Positions 34,191 to 43,607 are shown, numbered from the stretch's first letter. The stretch is DNA of 64,000 nucleotides from Cohnella sp. WQ 127256 (GCF_024519285.1 NZ_JAMZCY010000001.1:186001-250000); one strand, 5' to 3'. A program made the numbers and translations. Notes: a model not told the origin generated them from the letters alone.

Positions 34191-35720
34191 ATGGATTACG
34201 TAGTGGAAATGTTAAACATCAGGAAAGAATTTACCGGTATCGTTGCTAATGACGATATTACATTGTGCTTGAAGCGTGGGGAAATCCATGCTTTGCTCGG
34301 AGAGAACGGCGCGGGTAAATCCACACTGATGAGTATTCTGTTCGGTATGTACCAAGCTGACCGAGGAGCAATAAAGGTTAACGGTAAGGAAGTAAGGATC
34401 ACCAATCCGAATGTCGCGAACGAGCTCGGAATCGGTATGGTTCATCAGCACTTTAAACTGGTGGAGGATTTTACAGTTACGGAAAACATCATTATGGGCA
34501 TAGAGCCTCGTAAGTGGTTTGGACTCGGAATTGATATTAAGAAAGCTAGCAAGAAAATCTCTGAGCTATCCGAACGTTACGGCTTGAATGTTGACCCACA
34601 TGCTAAGGTTGAGGATATCTCAGTAGGCATGCAGCAACGGGTGGAAATTCTCAAGACATTGTATCGGAACGCAGATGTACTCATCTTAGATGAACCGACA
34701 GCAGTATTGACGCCACAAGAGATCGAAGAGCTTGGTCGCATTATGAAAAATCTGATTGCTGAAGGCAAATCAATTATTATCATTACGCACAAGTTGAAGG
34801 AGATCAAGGCTTTCGCCGATCGTTGTACGGTTATTCGACGTGGGAAGACAATCGGTACGGTTGATGTCGCTCCGACCAGTGAAGCTGATATGGCGGAAAT
34901 GATGGTTGGTCGAAGGGTTTCCTTTAAGGTGGACAAGATTCCAAGTGTACCCGGCGAAGTCGTGTTAAAAGTGGAATCGCTTTCTGTAAAAAATGCTAAG
35001 AAGGTCCTTGGACTTAAAAACTTCTCGTTAGAGGTTAGAGCAGGTGAAATTGTCGGTATTGCTGGAGTAGAGGGCAATGGGCAATCAGATTTGATAGAAG
35101 CGGTCACTGGACTTCGAAAAGCTGAGTCAGGAAGCGTTTTTCTGAATGGACAAGAGATCACGAATAAGTCAATTCGTGAGCGAATTGAAGCTGGTATTGG
35201 TCATATTCCTGAGGATCGCCAGAAACGGGGATTAGTCCTGGATTACACCTTGGCAGAAAATATTGTGCTTGAGGTTTATCATCGTGAGCCCTATTCCCGC
35301 AAAGGGATTTTAAAGGATGCAAAAATTAAGCAATATGCAAATCAGATTATCGAAAGCTATGATGTTCGCTCAGGAGAAGGTGCTGCTTCTCTGGCTAGAT
35401 CGCTCTCCGGGGGGAATCAACAGAAGGCGATTATCGGTCGGGAGATCGAACGGGATCCCATTCTGCTCATAGCTGTTCAACCGACAAGGGGACTTGATGT
35501 GGGCTCAATAGAGTACATTCATAAACGTCTGATCGGTCATCGAGATAACGGCAAGGCGGTACTGTTAGTCTCGCTTGAGCTGCAAGAAGTCATGAATATT
35601 TCAGATCGAATTGCGGTCGTGAATCAAGGAGAACTGATTGGCTTGGTACAAGCCTCTGAGACGAGTGAAAATGAAATCGGATTAATGATGGCTGGCGTAA
35701 AAAGGGAGGAAGGCGCATGA
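34191..35720 (+). CDS. nupO: Nucleoside ABC importer ATPase, tandem domains
   Basis: A 509-residue protein with two fused ABC domains. Domain 1 has Walker A GENGAGKS, a divergent signature (SVGMQQR) and Walker B LILDEPTAVLTP. Domain 2 has GVEGNGQSDL for Walker A, LSGGNQQK, and IAVQPTRGLDVG in place of Walker B Asp-Glu, which is normal for carbohydrate/nucleoside-type (RbsA-like) ATPases. It belongs to the YufO/NupO group. Its last four bases overlap the permease gene start. Confidence 0.93.
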   Translation: MDYVVEMLNIRKEFTGIVANDDITLCLKRGEIHALLGENGAGKSTLMSILFGMYQADRGAIKVNGKEVRITNPNVANELGIGMVHQHFKLVEDFTVTENIIMGIEPRKWFGLGIDIKKASKKISELSERYGLNVDPHAKVEDISVGMQQRVEILKTLYRNADVLILDEPTAVLTPQEIEELGRIMKNLIAEGKSIIIITHKLKEIKAFADRCTVIRRGKTIGTVDVAPTSEADMAEMMVGRRVSFKVDKIPSVPGEVVLKVESLSVKNAKKVLGLKNFSLEVRAGEIVGIAGVEGNGQSDLIEAVTGLRKAESGSVFLNGQEITNKSIRERIEAGIGHIPEDRQKRGLVLDYTLAENIVLEVYHREPYSRKGILKDAKIKQYANQIIESYDVRSGEGAASLARSLSGGNQQKAIIGREIERDPILLIAVQPTRGLDVGSIEYIHKRLIGHRDNGKAVLLVSLELQEVMNISDRIAVVNQGELIGLVQASETSENEIGLMMAGVKREEGA

Positions 35721-36793
35721 ATAACAAAATTGTCGTCTCCTTATTCGCCGTTGTATTCGGATTGTTGGCTGGAGCTATCTTGATGTTGGTGACAGGTCAT
35801 AATCCGATTACTGGTTATTCTTATTTGCTCGAAGGTGGGCTTAAAAATCCGGAAAGAATCGGGAATACGCTCGCTACAGCTACACCTCTGATTTTCAGCG
35901 GGCTTTCAGTCGCTTTTGCATTCCGGACAGGATTGTTTAATATCGGAGTTGCTGGACAATTGCTGTTCGGAGGCTTCTGTGCATCGGCTGTAGGATTAAG
36001 CTTAGATCTTCCGAAGGCGCTTTTGCTTACTCTCATGCTACTTGCAGGATTTGTGGGTGGAGCTCTCTGGGCGGTTGTCCCTGGTTTCTTGAAGGCTAAA
36101 TTTAATGTACATGAAGTTGTCTCTTCGATCATGATGAACTGGATTGCCTATTGGACAATATACTATGCGGTCCCTGCTTATCTGAAGGGAGAATTCCTGG
36201 AGACGGAATCGAAAGCTTTACCGGACACCGCTTCTCTCAAGGTTTCATTCCTAACCGAGATGTTCGATGGTTCTTATATTAATCTTGGTCTATTCGTCGC
36301 AGTGCTTGCTACTATTATAATCTCCTTCATCATTAACAAAACAACTTTTGGATATGAACTGAAGGCAGTGGGGCATAACAGACATGCTGCAGAATATTCA
36401 GGTATCGCCGTTAATCGGAGTATTATTTTATCGATGGCAATATCAGGTGGGATTGCGGGAATAGGTGGAGTTGCACTCTATGCAGGTAATGCGTCGAATA
36501 TCCAAATTGGGATTTTACCCTCACAAGGCTTCGATGGGATTGCGGTCGCTTTACTAGGGGCTAATGCTCCGGTTGGTGTGTTGCTCTCCGCGTTGTTCTT
36601 TGGTCTCTTGTACTCGGGAAGAGGATTTATGAATGCGATGACTGATATTCCTCCCGAAATCGCGGATTCAATCATTGCGATCATTATTTATTTCGCAGCT
36701 ACGAGCATTCTAATCGAACGGCTAGTTAGATGGCTTATCCGTCGTAAAGCAAATGCCAAATCGTCTGCAGAGCATGAAGGGAAGGTGAAGTAG
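35717..36793 (+). CDS. nupP: Nucleoside ABC importer permease 1
   Basis: A 358-residue membrane protein of the BPD_transp_2 fold: eight or more helices, with AFRTGLFNIGVAGQLLFGG and the coupling-helix region GHNRHAAEYSGIAVNRS. It corresponds to YufP/NupP. It starts inside the stop of the ATPase gene (GCATGAATAAC), is followed after four bases by the second permease, and works with it as a heterodimer. Confidence 0.92.
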   Translation: MNNKIVVSLFAVVFGLLAGAILMLVTGHNPITGYSYLLEGGLKNPERIGNTLATATPLIFSGLSVAFAFRTGLFNIGVAGQLLFGGFCASAVGLSLDLPKALLLTLMLLAGFVGGALWAVVPGFLKAKFNVHEVVSSIMMNWIAYWTIYYAVPAYLKGEFLETESKALPDTASLKVSFLTEMFDGSYINLGLFVAVLATIIISFIINKTTFGYELKAVGHNRHAAEYSGIAVNRSIILSMAISGGIAGIGGVALYAGNASNIQIGILPSQGFDGIAVALLGANAPVGVLLSALFFGLLYSGRGFMNAMTDIPPEIADSIIAIIIYFAATSILIERLVRWLIRRKANAKSSAEHEGKVK

Positions 36794-36797
36794 TCAT

Positions 36798-37748
36798 ATG
36801 TGGACAACGATTACACAAATTGCTCCGTATGCCATTGTTTTCACCATTCCATTGCTTATAACCGCATTAGGCGGACTGTTCAGTGAACGAAGTGGTGTTG
36901 TTAATATCGGACTAGAAGGGCTTATGATCATGGGTGCCTTTGCTGGAGCATTTACCATTTTCAAGCTACAGGCTCAATATCCGAACAATCCAAGTGTCAT
37001 GTGGATCGGTCTTCTTGTGGCTATGCTGGCCGGAATGTTATTTTCTCTCCTACATGCTTTTGCAAGTATTAATCTAAGCGCTAATCAGGTTATTAGTGGT
37101 ACAGCGATTAATATGATTGCTGGAGCTATCACGATTTTCCTGGCACGCAACATGACCGGTAGCGGTAATATTCACATCGGCAGCTTTGTGCCTTTTAATG
37201 TACCTTGGCTTTCCGAGATTCCCATTATCGGACCATTGATCTTTACAAAAACCTATTGGACCACATGGTTAATTCTAATCATAGTTGGCCTAAGCTCCTT
37301 TATACTCTATAAGACACCGTTTGGTTTGCGTCTAAGAGCCTGTGGAGAGCATCCGCATGCTGCGGAGGCAGCGGGTGTCAATGTGAAGAGAATGCGGTAT
37401 TTCGGTGTTATGATCTCGGGAGCGTTCTCAGGTCTCGGCGGGGCTATTATCATCGTGACCTATGCGGGTGAATTTACTGGCAGTGTTGCGGGACTAGGCT
37501 TCTTGGCTTTAGCTTCGTTGATATTTGGACAGTGGAAGCCGTTAGGTGTTCTCGGTGCAACTCTGTTTTTCGGGATTGCCAGCACAGTTGCGAACGTATC
37601 ACAGGTCATTCCATCGCTCGCTGTGTTCCCGCCCATCATTCTCAAGGTTTTCCCGTACGTCGTGACGCTAATTGCATTAATTGTGTTTTCTAAGTCCTCT
37701 AGAGCGCCTAAGGCAGTGGGGGAACCCTACGACTCCGGTAAGAGATAG
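36798..37748 (+). CDS. nupQ: Nucleoside ABC importer permease 2
   Basis: A 316-residue BPD_transp_2 permease with SERSGVVNIGLEGLMIMGAFAG and the coupling segment GEHPHAAEAAGVNVKRM. It corresponds to YufQ/NupQ and pairs with the previous gene. The ATG at 36798 sits five bases after the permease 1 stop, behind GGGAAGGTG overlapping its end. A terminator 89 bases after the stop closes the operon. Confidence 0.92.
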   Translation: MWTTITQIAPYAIVFTIPLLITALGGLFSERSGVVNIGLEGLMIMGAFAGAFTIFKLQAQYPNNPSVMWIGLLVAMLAGMLFSLLHAFASINLSANQVISGTAINMIAGAITIFLARNMTGSGNIHIGSFVPFNVPWLSEIPIIGPLIFTKTYWTTWLILIIVGLSSFILYKTPFGLRLRACGEHPHAAEAAGVNVKRMRYFGVMISGAFSGLGGAIIIVTYAGEFTGSVAGLGFLALASLIFGQWKPLGVLGATLFFGIASTVANVSQVIPSLAVFPPIILKVFPYVVTLIALIVFSKSSRAPKAVGEPYDSGKR

Positions 37749-37836
37749 TTCCAAGAGATTACGTCTTAACCAGCTTGTGAGTTGTGATTTTGTTAAAGTG
37801 TAGGAATCGAGAAGGAAGTTTCCTTTATTAGTAAAG

Positions 37837-37887
37837 AAGAAGCCTTGGAGTACCACCGTCAGTGTGGGATACGGGGCTTCTTTTTTG
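37837..37887 (+). terminator. Intrinsic terminator of the nucleoside importer operon
   Basis: AAGAAGCC pairs with GGCTTCTT across a 30-base loop and is followed by TTTTTTG. Confidence 0.75.
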
Positions 37888-37983
37888 TGGACTATACTCT
37901 TTTTGAGCGGGCATGTGCATCACGGAGTGCGTGGAGTGCTGCTGCCAGAAATAACGGAACCACGATCCGTAATATCGGCAACA

Positions 37984-38006
37984 ATAAGTCCGCGAGGCGG
38001 ACTTAT
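37984..38006. repeat. Short perfect inverted repeat
   Basis: ATAAGTCCGC-gag-GCGGACTTAT with no T-run. It lies in a 359-base gene-free stretch (37749-38107) that holds the terminator above, this repeat and the longer one below, and nothing else recognisable. Confidence 0.6.
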
Positions 38007-38028
38007 CCTTGGCATTGCATATTAATCA

Positions 38029-38078
38029 AATGGGGCAGATTCCATAAGGTCGCTTGACCTTATGGGATCTGCCCCATT
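38029..38078. repeat. Long inverted repeat, 23-base arms
   Basis: AATGGGGCAGAT-T-CCATAAGGTC, loop GCTT, GACCTTATGG-G-ATCTGCCCCATT: arms of 23 bases with a single T-G position. No T-run follows. It could act as a transcription barrier for the converging nupQ and DUF4015 genes or be a small repetitive element. Confidence 0.7.
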
Positions 38079-38107
38079 CTAGTTGAATAAATAAAGTGCT
38101 CAATCGT

Positions 38108-39274
38108 TTAATATTTAACGCCCGCGGTATATTTATTGCCTGCATTCCAAAGCAGGTATTCTTCGACTCCACTATCATTTAGAGCTTTAATTTGTGCTTG
38201 TACTTCCGCGGCACCATATTTTGTGTAATGCCCTTTGCCAAGCCAGCTTGCCGTGAAATCTTGAATCCAAGGCCGGATAATTGGTTTATTGTCACCAAGC
38301 GGATCCAGCTTCTTGTGGGTGTCGTCCATTGCGCCCTTAATTGTAGCGTAAGGAGCTCTATCCGGATCTTTTTGCTTGAACCATCCCGTGCTGTAATGGC
38401 TTGGGTAGATCATCGGACTAATAACATTTACCGCATTTGAAATTTTGACGAAGTCTTGACCAATACCTTCGGCAGCGGGAACGGATGCTGCGTAACCGAA
38501 AATATCAACTGAAACGCGAACTCCTAGAGGTGCCAGTTCTTTCTTCGCATACTCCACAAAGCCAGTAACGATATCGACTCGGTTTAGCTCATTCTTCGTA
38601 AACTTCAAGCCGTCCGCCTTTTTCTCAAAGCCTTCTGGGAATCTGACGTAATCGAACTGAACTTCCTTAAAGCCTAGCTTAGCAGCTTCCTTGGCAACTT
38701 CAACGTTATATTCCCACACTTCTTTACGGTAGGGATTAACGAATTTATCATTATTCTTATTGTGCCAAACCGTTCCATCCTTTTGTACGAATGAATACTC
38801 TGGATGATTTTTGGCGAGAACGCTATCCTTGAATACGACTACCCTTGCGATGGGGTAAATTTCATGTTCTTCTAATGTAGTCATCAGCTTGTTGATGTCT
38901 TTAATGTAAGGCTGGGGATTACCTAGCTTCTGCAACTTCGGGTTGTCTGTCTTATAAGTAATATTTCCTAGATCATCCTTGATATCAATGACCATTGCAT
39001 TTAATTCCGTCTTATCCAACAAGTTAAGTAAAGTCGCCATTCTTTCCCCGCCAGCACTATATGCTGTTACATAAATCCCTTTAACGACGGGTGCATCGGG
39101 TTGAGGATCGCCTGCATGCTCAGAGGTTTGATCACTATCATCGGGAGTTGTTGTGGTCTGCTGACTTACTGAGGTTGTAATCGTTTTCCACAATTTACTC
39201 GAAGAACCATCGCCAGATTGCGGATTTCCTAATGCTGTGTTTAAAAGTAAAATAAAAGTCAATAAAATATTCAT
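38108..39274 (-). CDS. Secreted putative glycoside hydrolase, DUF4015
   Basis: A 388-residue exported protein. A short signal-like N-terminus (MNILLTFILLLNTALG) and a Thr/Gln/Asp linker are followed by the DUF4015 TIM-barrel-like domain: VKGIYVTAYSAGG, AMVIDIKDDLGN, ARVVVFKDSVLA, VQFDYVRFPEG, ADIFGYAAS-like VSVDIFGYAAS and ISPMIYPSHYS. The conserved Asp and Glu residues of the family are present, but its substrate is unknown. The ATG at 39274 follows GGGAGAGAAAACAGG; an upstream extension to 39337 has no site. It is a single gene. Confidence 0.85.
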   Translation of the reverse strand: MNILLTFILLLNTALGNPQSGDGSSSKLWKTITTSVSQQTTTTPDDSDQTSEHAGDPQPDAPVVKGIYVTAYSAGGERMATLLNLLDKTELNAMVIDIKDDLGNITYKTDNPKLQKLGNPQPYIKDINKLMTTLEEHEIYPIARVVVFKDSVLAKNHPEYSFVQKDGTVWHNKNNDKFVNPYRKEVWEYNVEVAKEAAKLGFKEVQFDYVRFPEGFEKKADGLKFTKNELNRVDIVTGFVEYAKKELAPLGVRVSVDIFGYAASVPAAEGIGQDFVKISNAVNVISPMIYPSHYSTGWFKQKDPDRAPYATIKGAMDDTHKKLDPLGDNKPIIRPWIQDFTASWLGKGHYTKYGAAEVQAQIKALNDSGVEEYLLWNAGNKYTAGVKY

Positions 39275-39387
39275 CCTGTTTTCTCTCCCTTTAAGCTCTG
39301 TACCCTGATTATAAACGAGAATAGGGGGAGTAAACACAGGTATTTTGTAGTATTTTGTGGAAAATAGTCAGGATAAATAAATTTATT

Positions 39388-40215
39388 TTAGCGTTTACGA
39401 AAATCTCCGATTACTTCGACCGTCTGAACAATGTTGACGAAAGCCTTCTTATCCACCTCAGAAATCATTTTGCGTAATTCTGCCAATTCATAACGTGTGG
39501 TAACTGTCATCAACATATCTCGTTCCTCGCTGGTAAACGCACCTCTGGTCTTAATGATTGTAACGCCACGAGGAAGCTTCAACAGTCTAGAAGCAAGCTC
39601 TTGTGTGTGGTTAGTGACAATTAATGCAGTTACTTTGTGGTGTGGGGTATGAACGGCATCAATTATTTTTCCCGTTAAATAGATCGACAGCATAGAATAA
39701 AGAGCGGCATTCCAATCATTCTTCAGAAATCCAAGTGCAGCGACAACTACAGTATTCAAAAGAATTGTAAGAATGCCGATGGGTAAGTTTCTATAACGTG
39801 TTATAATAGAGGCGATGATGTCAAAGCCACCCGTGGAGCCACCATATCGCAGCGTTGTAGTTGTACCAAGACCGACAAGCACTCCGCCAAAGACGGATGC
39901 TAAGAGCCGATCGTTCGTCAGCTTGATTTCAGGTATAACCTGCAGAAAAAAAGCCGTGGATATTACCGTGACTATGCTAAGCCCAATAAATCGTTTCCCT
40001 AAAATGCGATATCCCCAGAGCAAAATAGGGACATTTAGGGCAAAATACAACCAGCCGATGTTCCATCCGCTTAAGTATCCAATAACCATGGCAACACCGG
40101 AAACTCCGCTGCTTAACAGCTTTTCAGGGATAAGAAGCAGTTGGAAACCACAACCGACTGCAGCAGCACTGATTATCATCAAAAATATGGGGCCAATCTG
40201 GGCTATCCTTTTCAT
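39388..40215 (-). CDS. YitT family membrane protein
   Basis: A 275-residue protein: five or six helices (DUF161) with GGSTGGFDIIA and LIPEKLLSSGVSGVAMV, then a cytoplasmic DUF2179 domain (ALIVTNHTQELASRLLKLPRGVTIIKTRGAFT ... VVEVIGDF-type end). Several paralogues occur in Firmicutes; the function is not established. AAAGGAG lies nine bases before the ATG. The gene stands alone, divergent from the helicase. Confidence 0.88.
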   Translation of the reverse strand: MKRIAQIGPIFLMIISAAAVGCGFQLLLIPEKLLSSGVSGVAMVIGYLSGWNIGWLYFALNVPILLWGYRILGKRFIGLSIVTVISTAFFLQVIPEIKLTNDRLLASVFGGVLVGLGTTTTLRYGGSTGGFDIIASIITRYRNLPIGILTILLNTVVVAALGFLKNDWNAALYSMLSIYLTGKIIDAVHTPHHKVTALIVTNHTQELASRLLKLPRGVTIIKTRGAFTSEERDMLMTVTTRYELAELRKMISEVDKKAFVNIVQTVEVIGDFRKR

Positions 40216-40331
40216 GCTAGCACTCCTTTGTGAGCTAAACGGGACAATGTAATCTTAGGTTCCCCCAGGAAAAGAAAATTCAATAAATGGTATACTTTTC
40301 CTAAGGCTGGAGTTTACAAGATGGTTTGTGC

Positions 40332-40337
40332 TATAAT
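40332..40337 (+). promoter_or_regulatory. Extended -10 element upstream of the helicase
   Basis: TGCTATAAT (TATAAT at 40332-40337) without a good -35. It leaves a leader of about 60 bases before the helicase start. Confidence 0.45.
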
Positions 40338-40400
40338 GAACTGATCATTTTTTTGGAAGCCGTAAGTTGAAGGCCCAACACAGAAGGAGATTGAAAAAGT

Positions 40401-42044
40401 TTGAGCACATTTGCAGAGTTTGGTTTGGAGCCTGATGTTCTTCAAGCCATATCGGAGATGGGATTTGAAGAGGCGACCCCAATCCAAGCGAAAGCCATAC
40501 CCATTGCCATAGCAGGCAAAGATATGATCGGGCAGGCGCAGACAGGTACAGGTAAAACCGCAGCATTTGGTATACCAATGATTACCAAGATTTCACCATC
40601 GGAAGATCGTATCGTTGCGCTAATCATGGCGCCGACTCGCGAACTCGCGATTCAGGTATCGGAAGAAATTGAGAAGCTTGGACGTTTCAAGGGACTTCGT
40701 TCCTTGGCTATATATGGCGGTCAAGACATCTCACGTCAAATCCGCTCCTTGAAGCGGAAGCCGCAAATCATTATCGGAACACCAGGTCGTTTGTTAGACC
40801 ACATTAATCGTAAAACCATTCGTCTTGACGATGTTCGCACAATCGTACTTGATGAAGCGGACGAAATGCTGGATATGGGCTTTATGGAGGATATTCAATC
40901 CATCCTTAGACTCGTTCCAGAAGATCGCCAGACTTTGTTGTTCTCGGCAACGATGCCTACGAACATTCAGAAGTTAGCGCAACAGTTTTTGCGTAATCCG
41001 GAGCATGTGAAGGTCGAGTCGAAGTTGCTTAGCGCACCTTTGATTGAACAGCATTATGTTGAAATTCATGAGCGTATGAAATTTGACGGACTATGCCGAC
41101 TTCTTGACATGGAACCGCCAGAACTAGCTATCATCTTTGGTCGTACCAAGCGTCGTGTAGCTGAGCTTTCAGAAGCATTGATGAAACGCGGCTATGCTTG
41201 CGATGGATTACATGGTGATTTGTCCCAAAATCAACGTGACTCCGTAATGCGTAAGTTCCGTGACGGAAGTATCGACATTTTGGTTGCTACTGACGTTGCA
41301 GCTCGTGGTTTGGATGTATCTGGCGTAACTCACGTAATCAACTTTGACCTTCCGCAAGATCCGGAAAGCTATGTTCACCGGATTGGTCGTACAGGTCGTG
41401 CGGGTAAAGAAGGTACTTCATGGTCCTTCGTTACTGCTCGTGAGACAGATCACTTGCACTTCATTGAGAAAGTGACGCGTCATCGTATTTCCAAGAAAAC
41501 ATTGCCAACGTTAACTGAAGCAATGGAAGGCAAACAAAAGCTGATGGCAGAACGCATCATGGACACCATTCGTTCCGAAGAAGAAGTCAATCCTTTCAAA
41601 TGGGTGGCTATGCAGCTTCTGGAGCAATATGATTCCGTTGAGTTACTTGCAGCAGCTATGAAATTGCTAACAGGCGACAAGAAAGACGTGAATGTAGAAT
41701 TGACTCCGGAGGATCCGATTCGTTCGAAGAAACGCAAATTCGAAGGCAATCGTGGTGGTTACGGAAGTGGCGGCGGAAGCAGCAGCGGACGTCGTTATGG
41801 CGGAAGCAATGGTTCCAGCTCCAGCTCTAGCTCCGGTGGTGGCCAAGGCGCATGGCGTCAAGGACAAGGTCGTAGCGATTCACGTGGTGGTTCCGGATAT
41901 GGCGGCGGTCAACGCAAGCCATACAATGGCGGTAATCGTTCTAACAGCAGCAGCAGTGATAGCAGCTACCGTGATTCTAATCGTGGCGGTCGTCCAGAAC
42001 GCCGCGAAGGTAGTCGCTCCAGCGAAGATTTCGTAAAAGTATAA
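40401..42044 (+). CDS. cshA: DEAD-box RNA helicase, CshA-type
   Basis: A 547-residue ATP-dependent RNA helicase. All core motifs are present: Q motif ([10 protein letters not shown]), AQTGTGKT (I), PTRELAIQ (Ia), [14 protein letters not shown] (II), SAT (III), [30 protein letters not shown] (V) and [10 protein letters not shown] (VI). A C-terminal dimerisation-like region precedes a tail of about 90 residues rich in Gly, Ser, Arg and Tyr that likely binds RNA. TTG 40401 is the start, 11 bases after AAGGAG. CshA acts in ribosome assembly and RNA turnover; the exact paralogue is inferred. Confidence 0.93.
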   Translation: MSTFAEFGLEPDVLQAISEMGFEEATPIQAKAIPIAIAGKDMIGQAQTGTGKTAAFGIPMITKISPSEDRIVALIMAPTRELAIQVSEEIEKLGRFKGLRSLAIYGGQDISRQIRSLKRKPQIIIGTPGRLLDHINRKTIRLDDVRTIVLDEADEMLDMGFMEDIQSILRLVPEDRQTLLFSATMPTNIQKLAQQFLRNPEHVKVESKLLSAPLIEQHYVEIHERMKFDGLCRLLDMEPPELAIIFGRTKRRVAELSEALMKRGYACDGLHGDLSQNQRDSVMRKFRDGSIDILVATDVAARGLDVSGVTHVINFDLPQDPESYVHRIGRTGRAGKEGTSWSFVTARETDHLHFIEKVTRHRISKKTLPTLTEAMEGKQKLMAERIMDTIRSEEEVNPFKWVAMQLLEQYDSVELLAAAMKLLTGDKKDVNVELTPEDPIRSKKRKFEGNRGGYGSGGGSSSGRRYGGSNGSSSSSSSGGGQGAWRQGQGRSDSRGGSGYGGGQRKPYNGGNRSNSSSSDSSYRDSNRGGRPERREGSRSSEDFVKV

Positions 42045-42084
42045 ACAATAGCTTACTGACGAACGTCATCAGGGAGGAATCCCC

Positions 42085-42828
42085 ATGGAAATGCGGGGCA
42101 TGATGGGTGGCTTTTATAAGCTATCCGAATGGATCATGAGGTTGTCAGTTACAAATGTATTATGGCTTCTCACATCAATACCTTTTTGGTTCTTGGTGAT
42201 CGTTTTCCTTAATGCTAGTGAGGTTGGACAACTGCAGGCGGTAATTATTCCGCTTGCGGTTGTGGCCCCATTTACCTTGTTTCCGGCGACCTCAGCTATG
42301 TTTTCGGTCGCCCGGAAATGGGTATTAGGAGACACGGATGTTCCGTTGCTCAAAACCTTTTTCCGTAGCTACAAGCAGAATTATGTGCAAGCAATGCTTG
42401 GTGGTATTGTCTATGCGTTGTTATTTGCGATATTGATTATTGATTTCCAGGTTTATTTGAAACAAATGGCCGGTTATCAATTGCTCGCATACTTATTTGT
42501 CGCATTGATGCTGTTATTGCTAATCTCTTTGCTGCACTTCTTCTCCCTTTTATCCCATTTTCATATGAAAACGATTCAATTGCTCAAGAATGCTCTTATT
42601 CTTACAATTGGTCGTCCAATTCGTTCGTTGATAATGGCTATTGGTGCGGTGGCAGTTCTATTCATTAGTACGAGATTCACGTTTCTGATCCCATTCTTTT
42701 TTGGAAGCATGATTGCTGTCTACACCTTCTACAACTTTAATCTCGTTATTCAGAAGATGATGCTAATGAAGGAAGCAGCTGATGAGGAGAAAGATTCCGA
42801 ATCTGATTCCGAAGAAGTAGAGAAGTAA
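42085..42828 (+). CDS. DUF624 (YesL-type) membrane protein
   Basis: A 247-residue protein with five or six hydrophobic helices (VTNVLWLLTSIPFWFLVIVFL, VAPFTLFPATSAMFSVARKWVLGD, FFRSYKQNYVQAMLGG) and an acidic cytoplasmic tail (DEEKDSESDSEEVEK). This matches the YesL/DUF624 family of unknown function, often near carbohydrate genes, which is not the case here. CAGGGAGG precedes the ATG, 40 bases after the helicase stop, so co-transcription is possible. Confidence 0.8.
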   Translation: MEMRGMMGGFYKLSEWIMRLSVTNVLWLLTSIPFWFLVIVFLNASEVGQLQAVIIPLAVVAPFTLFPATSAMFSVARKWVLGDTDVPLLKTFFRSYKQNYVQAMLGGIVYALLFAILIIDFQVYLKQMAGYQLLAYLFVALMLLLLISLLHFFSLLSHFHMKTIQLLKNALILTIGRPIRSLIMAIGAVAVLFISTRFTFLIPFFFGSMIAVYTFYNFNLVIQKMMLMKEAADEEKDSESDSEEVEK

Positions 42829-42844
42829 TCCCAAGGTTTAACAT

Positions 42845-42873
42845 TTTACTTTTCTTAACCACCTGCTTATAAT
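42845..42873 (+). promoter_or_regulatory. Sigma-A promoter of the 6S RNA
   Basis: TTTACT (42845-42850), 17-base spacer, TATAAT (42868-42873). RNA would start near 42880, exactly where the predicted 6S closing stem begins. Confidence 0.7.
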
Positions 42874-42879
42874 GAGAAT

Positions 42880-43062
42880 ACTCCTGCCATGTGCGTTACG
42901 ACGTCCTAAGTGTTTTGAACCAATGTTTGTTTCACGGGAGCTCTAGATTGCTGAGTAGCTGACATGCCCTCGAAAAGGGAAGTCAAAAGCTTAGCTGCGG
43001 GCACCCACCTGCCAAAGCAGGTTCAGAAACATTTACGTCGGACGGCATAGGCGGGTTTTCTC
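42880..43062 (+). ncRNA. ssrS: 6S RNA
   Basis: A stretch of about 183 bases that folds end to end into one long rod. CCTGCC near the 5' end pairs with GGCGGG at the 3' end; ATGTGCGTT pairs with GGACGGCAT; CGACGT and AGTGTTTTGAACC pair with ACGTCG and GGTTCAGAAACATT. An open central bubble follows, then a terminal hairpin region (TGACATGCCCT/AGGGAAGTCA). Phrases such as CACCTGCC-AAAG-GGTTCA and the GGCAT closing stem resemble 6S RNAs, which bind sigma-A RNA polymerase by mimicking an open promoter. It has its own promoter and sits between genes without coding potential. In B. subtilis bsrA lies by aspS; here it is 28 kb away. Confidence 0.8.
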
Positions 43063-43081
43063 TATCCTTGGTCTTTAATCC

Positions 43082-43127
43082 CCGGGTTAGGCGTGGTAAG
43101 ATAGAATGTAGCGCCTAAGGTACCCGG
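43082..43127 (+). other. Hairpin ahead of the small cytosolic protein gene
   Basis: CCGGGTTAGGCG pairs with CGCCTAA...ACCCGG, closely followed by the GGAGGGAG ribosome-binding site of the next gene. No T-run, so a leader structure rather than a simple terminator. Confidence 0.45.
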
Positions 43128-43141
43128 AGGGAGAGAGAGTA

Positions 43142-43522
43142 TTGAAGCGAACGCTGATTGGATTAATCCGCAGCCACGAACATACAAGCGATAAGGCGAA
43201 AGATCCTAAGCTTAAGTCTCATTATTATCGGCTATCGAAGGATCGTGCTTGGGACGAGGTCACTTCCATTCTGAAGAAAATGAAGGGCTATAAGGTTCTT
43301 CATGAAGTACAGAATGTTGGAGAAATCGTCATGGAAAAGAAAACGATGTCTGGTCGTACAATGGATATTACAATTCAAGTGGTTGGTACAGGCCCTGGTA
43401 ATACGGCAGTTGATATTTATTCCGCTTCCCGTGGATCACTAGGTGATTTGGGTTCGAATTATCGTATTATTCAGGAGATATATAGTGTATTAGATCGCAA
43501 GCTGTCCTCATACAAAAGTTAA
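43142..43522 (+). CDS. Conserved cytosolic protein, 126 residues
   Basis: A small basic protein without signal or membrane helix. Residues about 33-110 form an alpha/beta pattern (AWDEVTSILKKMKGYKVLHEVQNVGEIVMEKK ... MDITIQVVGTGPGNTAVDIYSASRG ... DLGSNYRIIQEIYSVLDRKL), similar to small DUF1499-like cytosolic proteins of Bacillales. I do not know a function. TTG 43142 follows GGAGGGAGAGAGAG. It is a single gene closed by a strong terminator. Confidence 0.7.
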   Translation: MKRTLIGLIRSHEHTSDKAKDPKLKSHYYRLSKDRAWDEVTSILKKMKGYKVLHEVQNVGEIVMEKKTMSGRTMDITIQVVGTGPGNTAVDIYSASRGSLGDLGSNYRIIQEIYSVLDRKLSSYKS

Positions 43523-43537
43523 ATCGACGAAACACAA

Positions 43538-43587
43538 AATACAAAAGCGAGGAAGGTGGTTTACCTTTCCTCGCTTTTGTTGTATTT
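43538..43587. terminator. Bidirectional terminator before tpx
   Basis: ACAAAAGCGAGGAAGGT pairs with ACCTTTCCTCGCTTTTGT (one bulge) and outer AATA/TATT, flanked by A and T runs. It separates the converging small gene and tpx. Confidence 0.85.
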
Positions 43588-43607
43588 GTTTATTGTATCG
43601 TGTTTAA

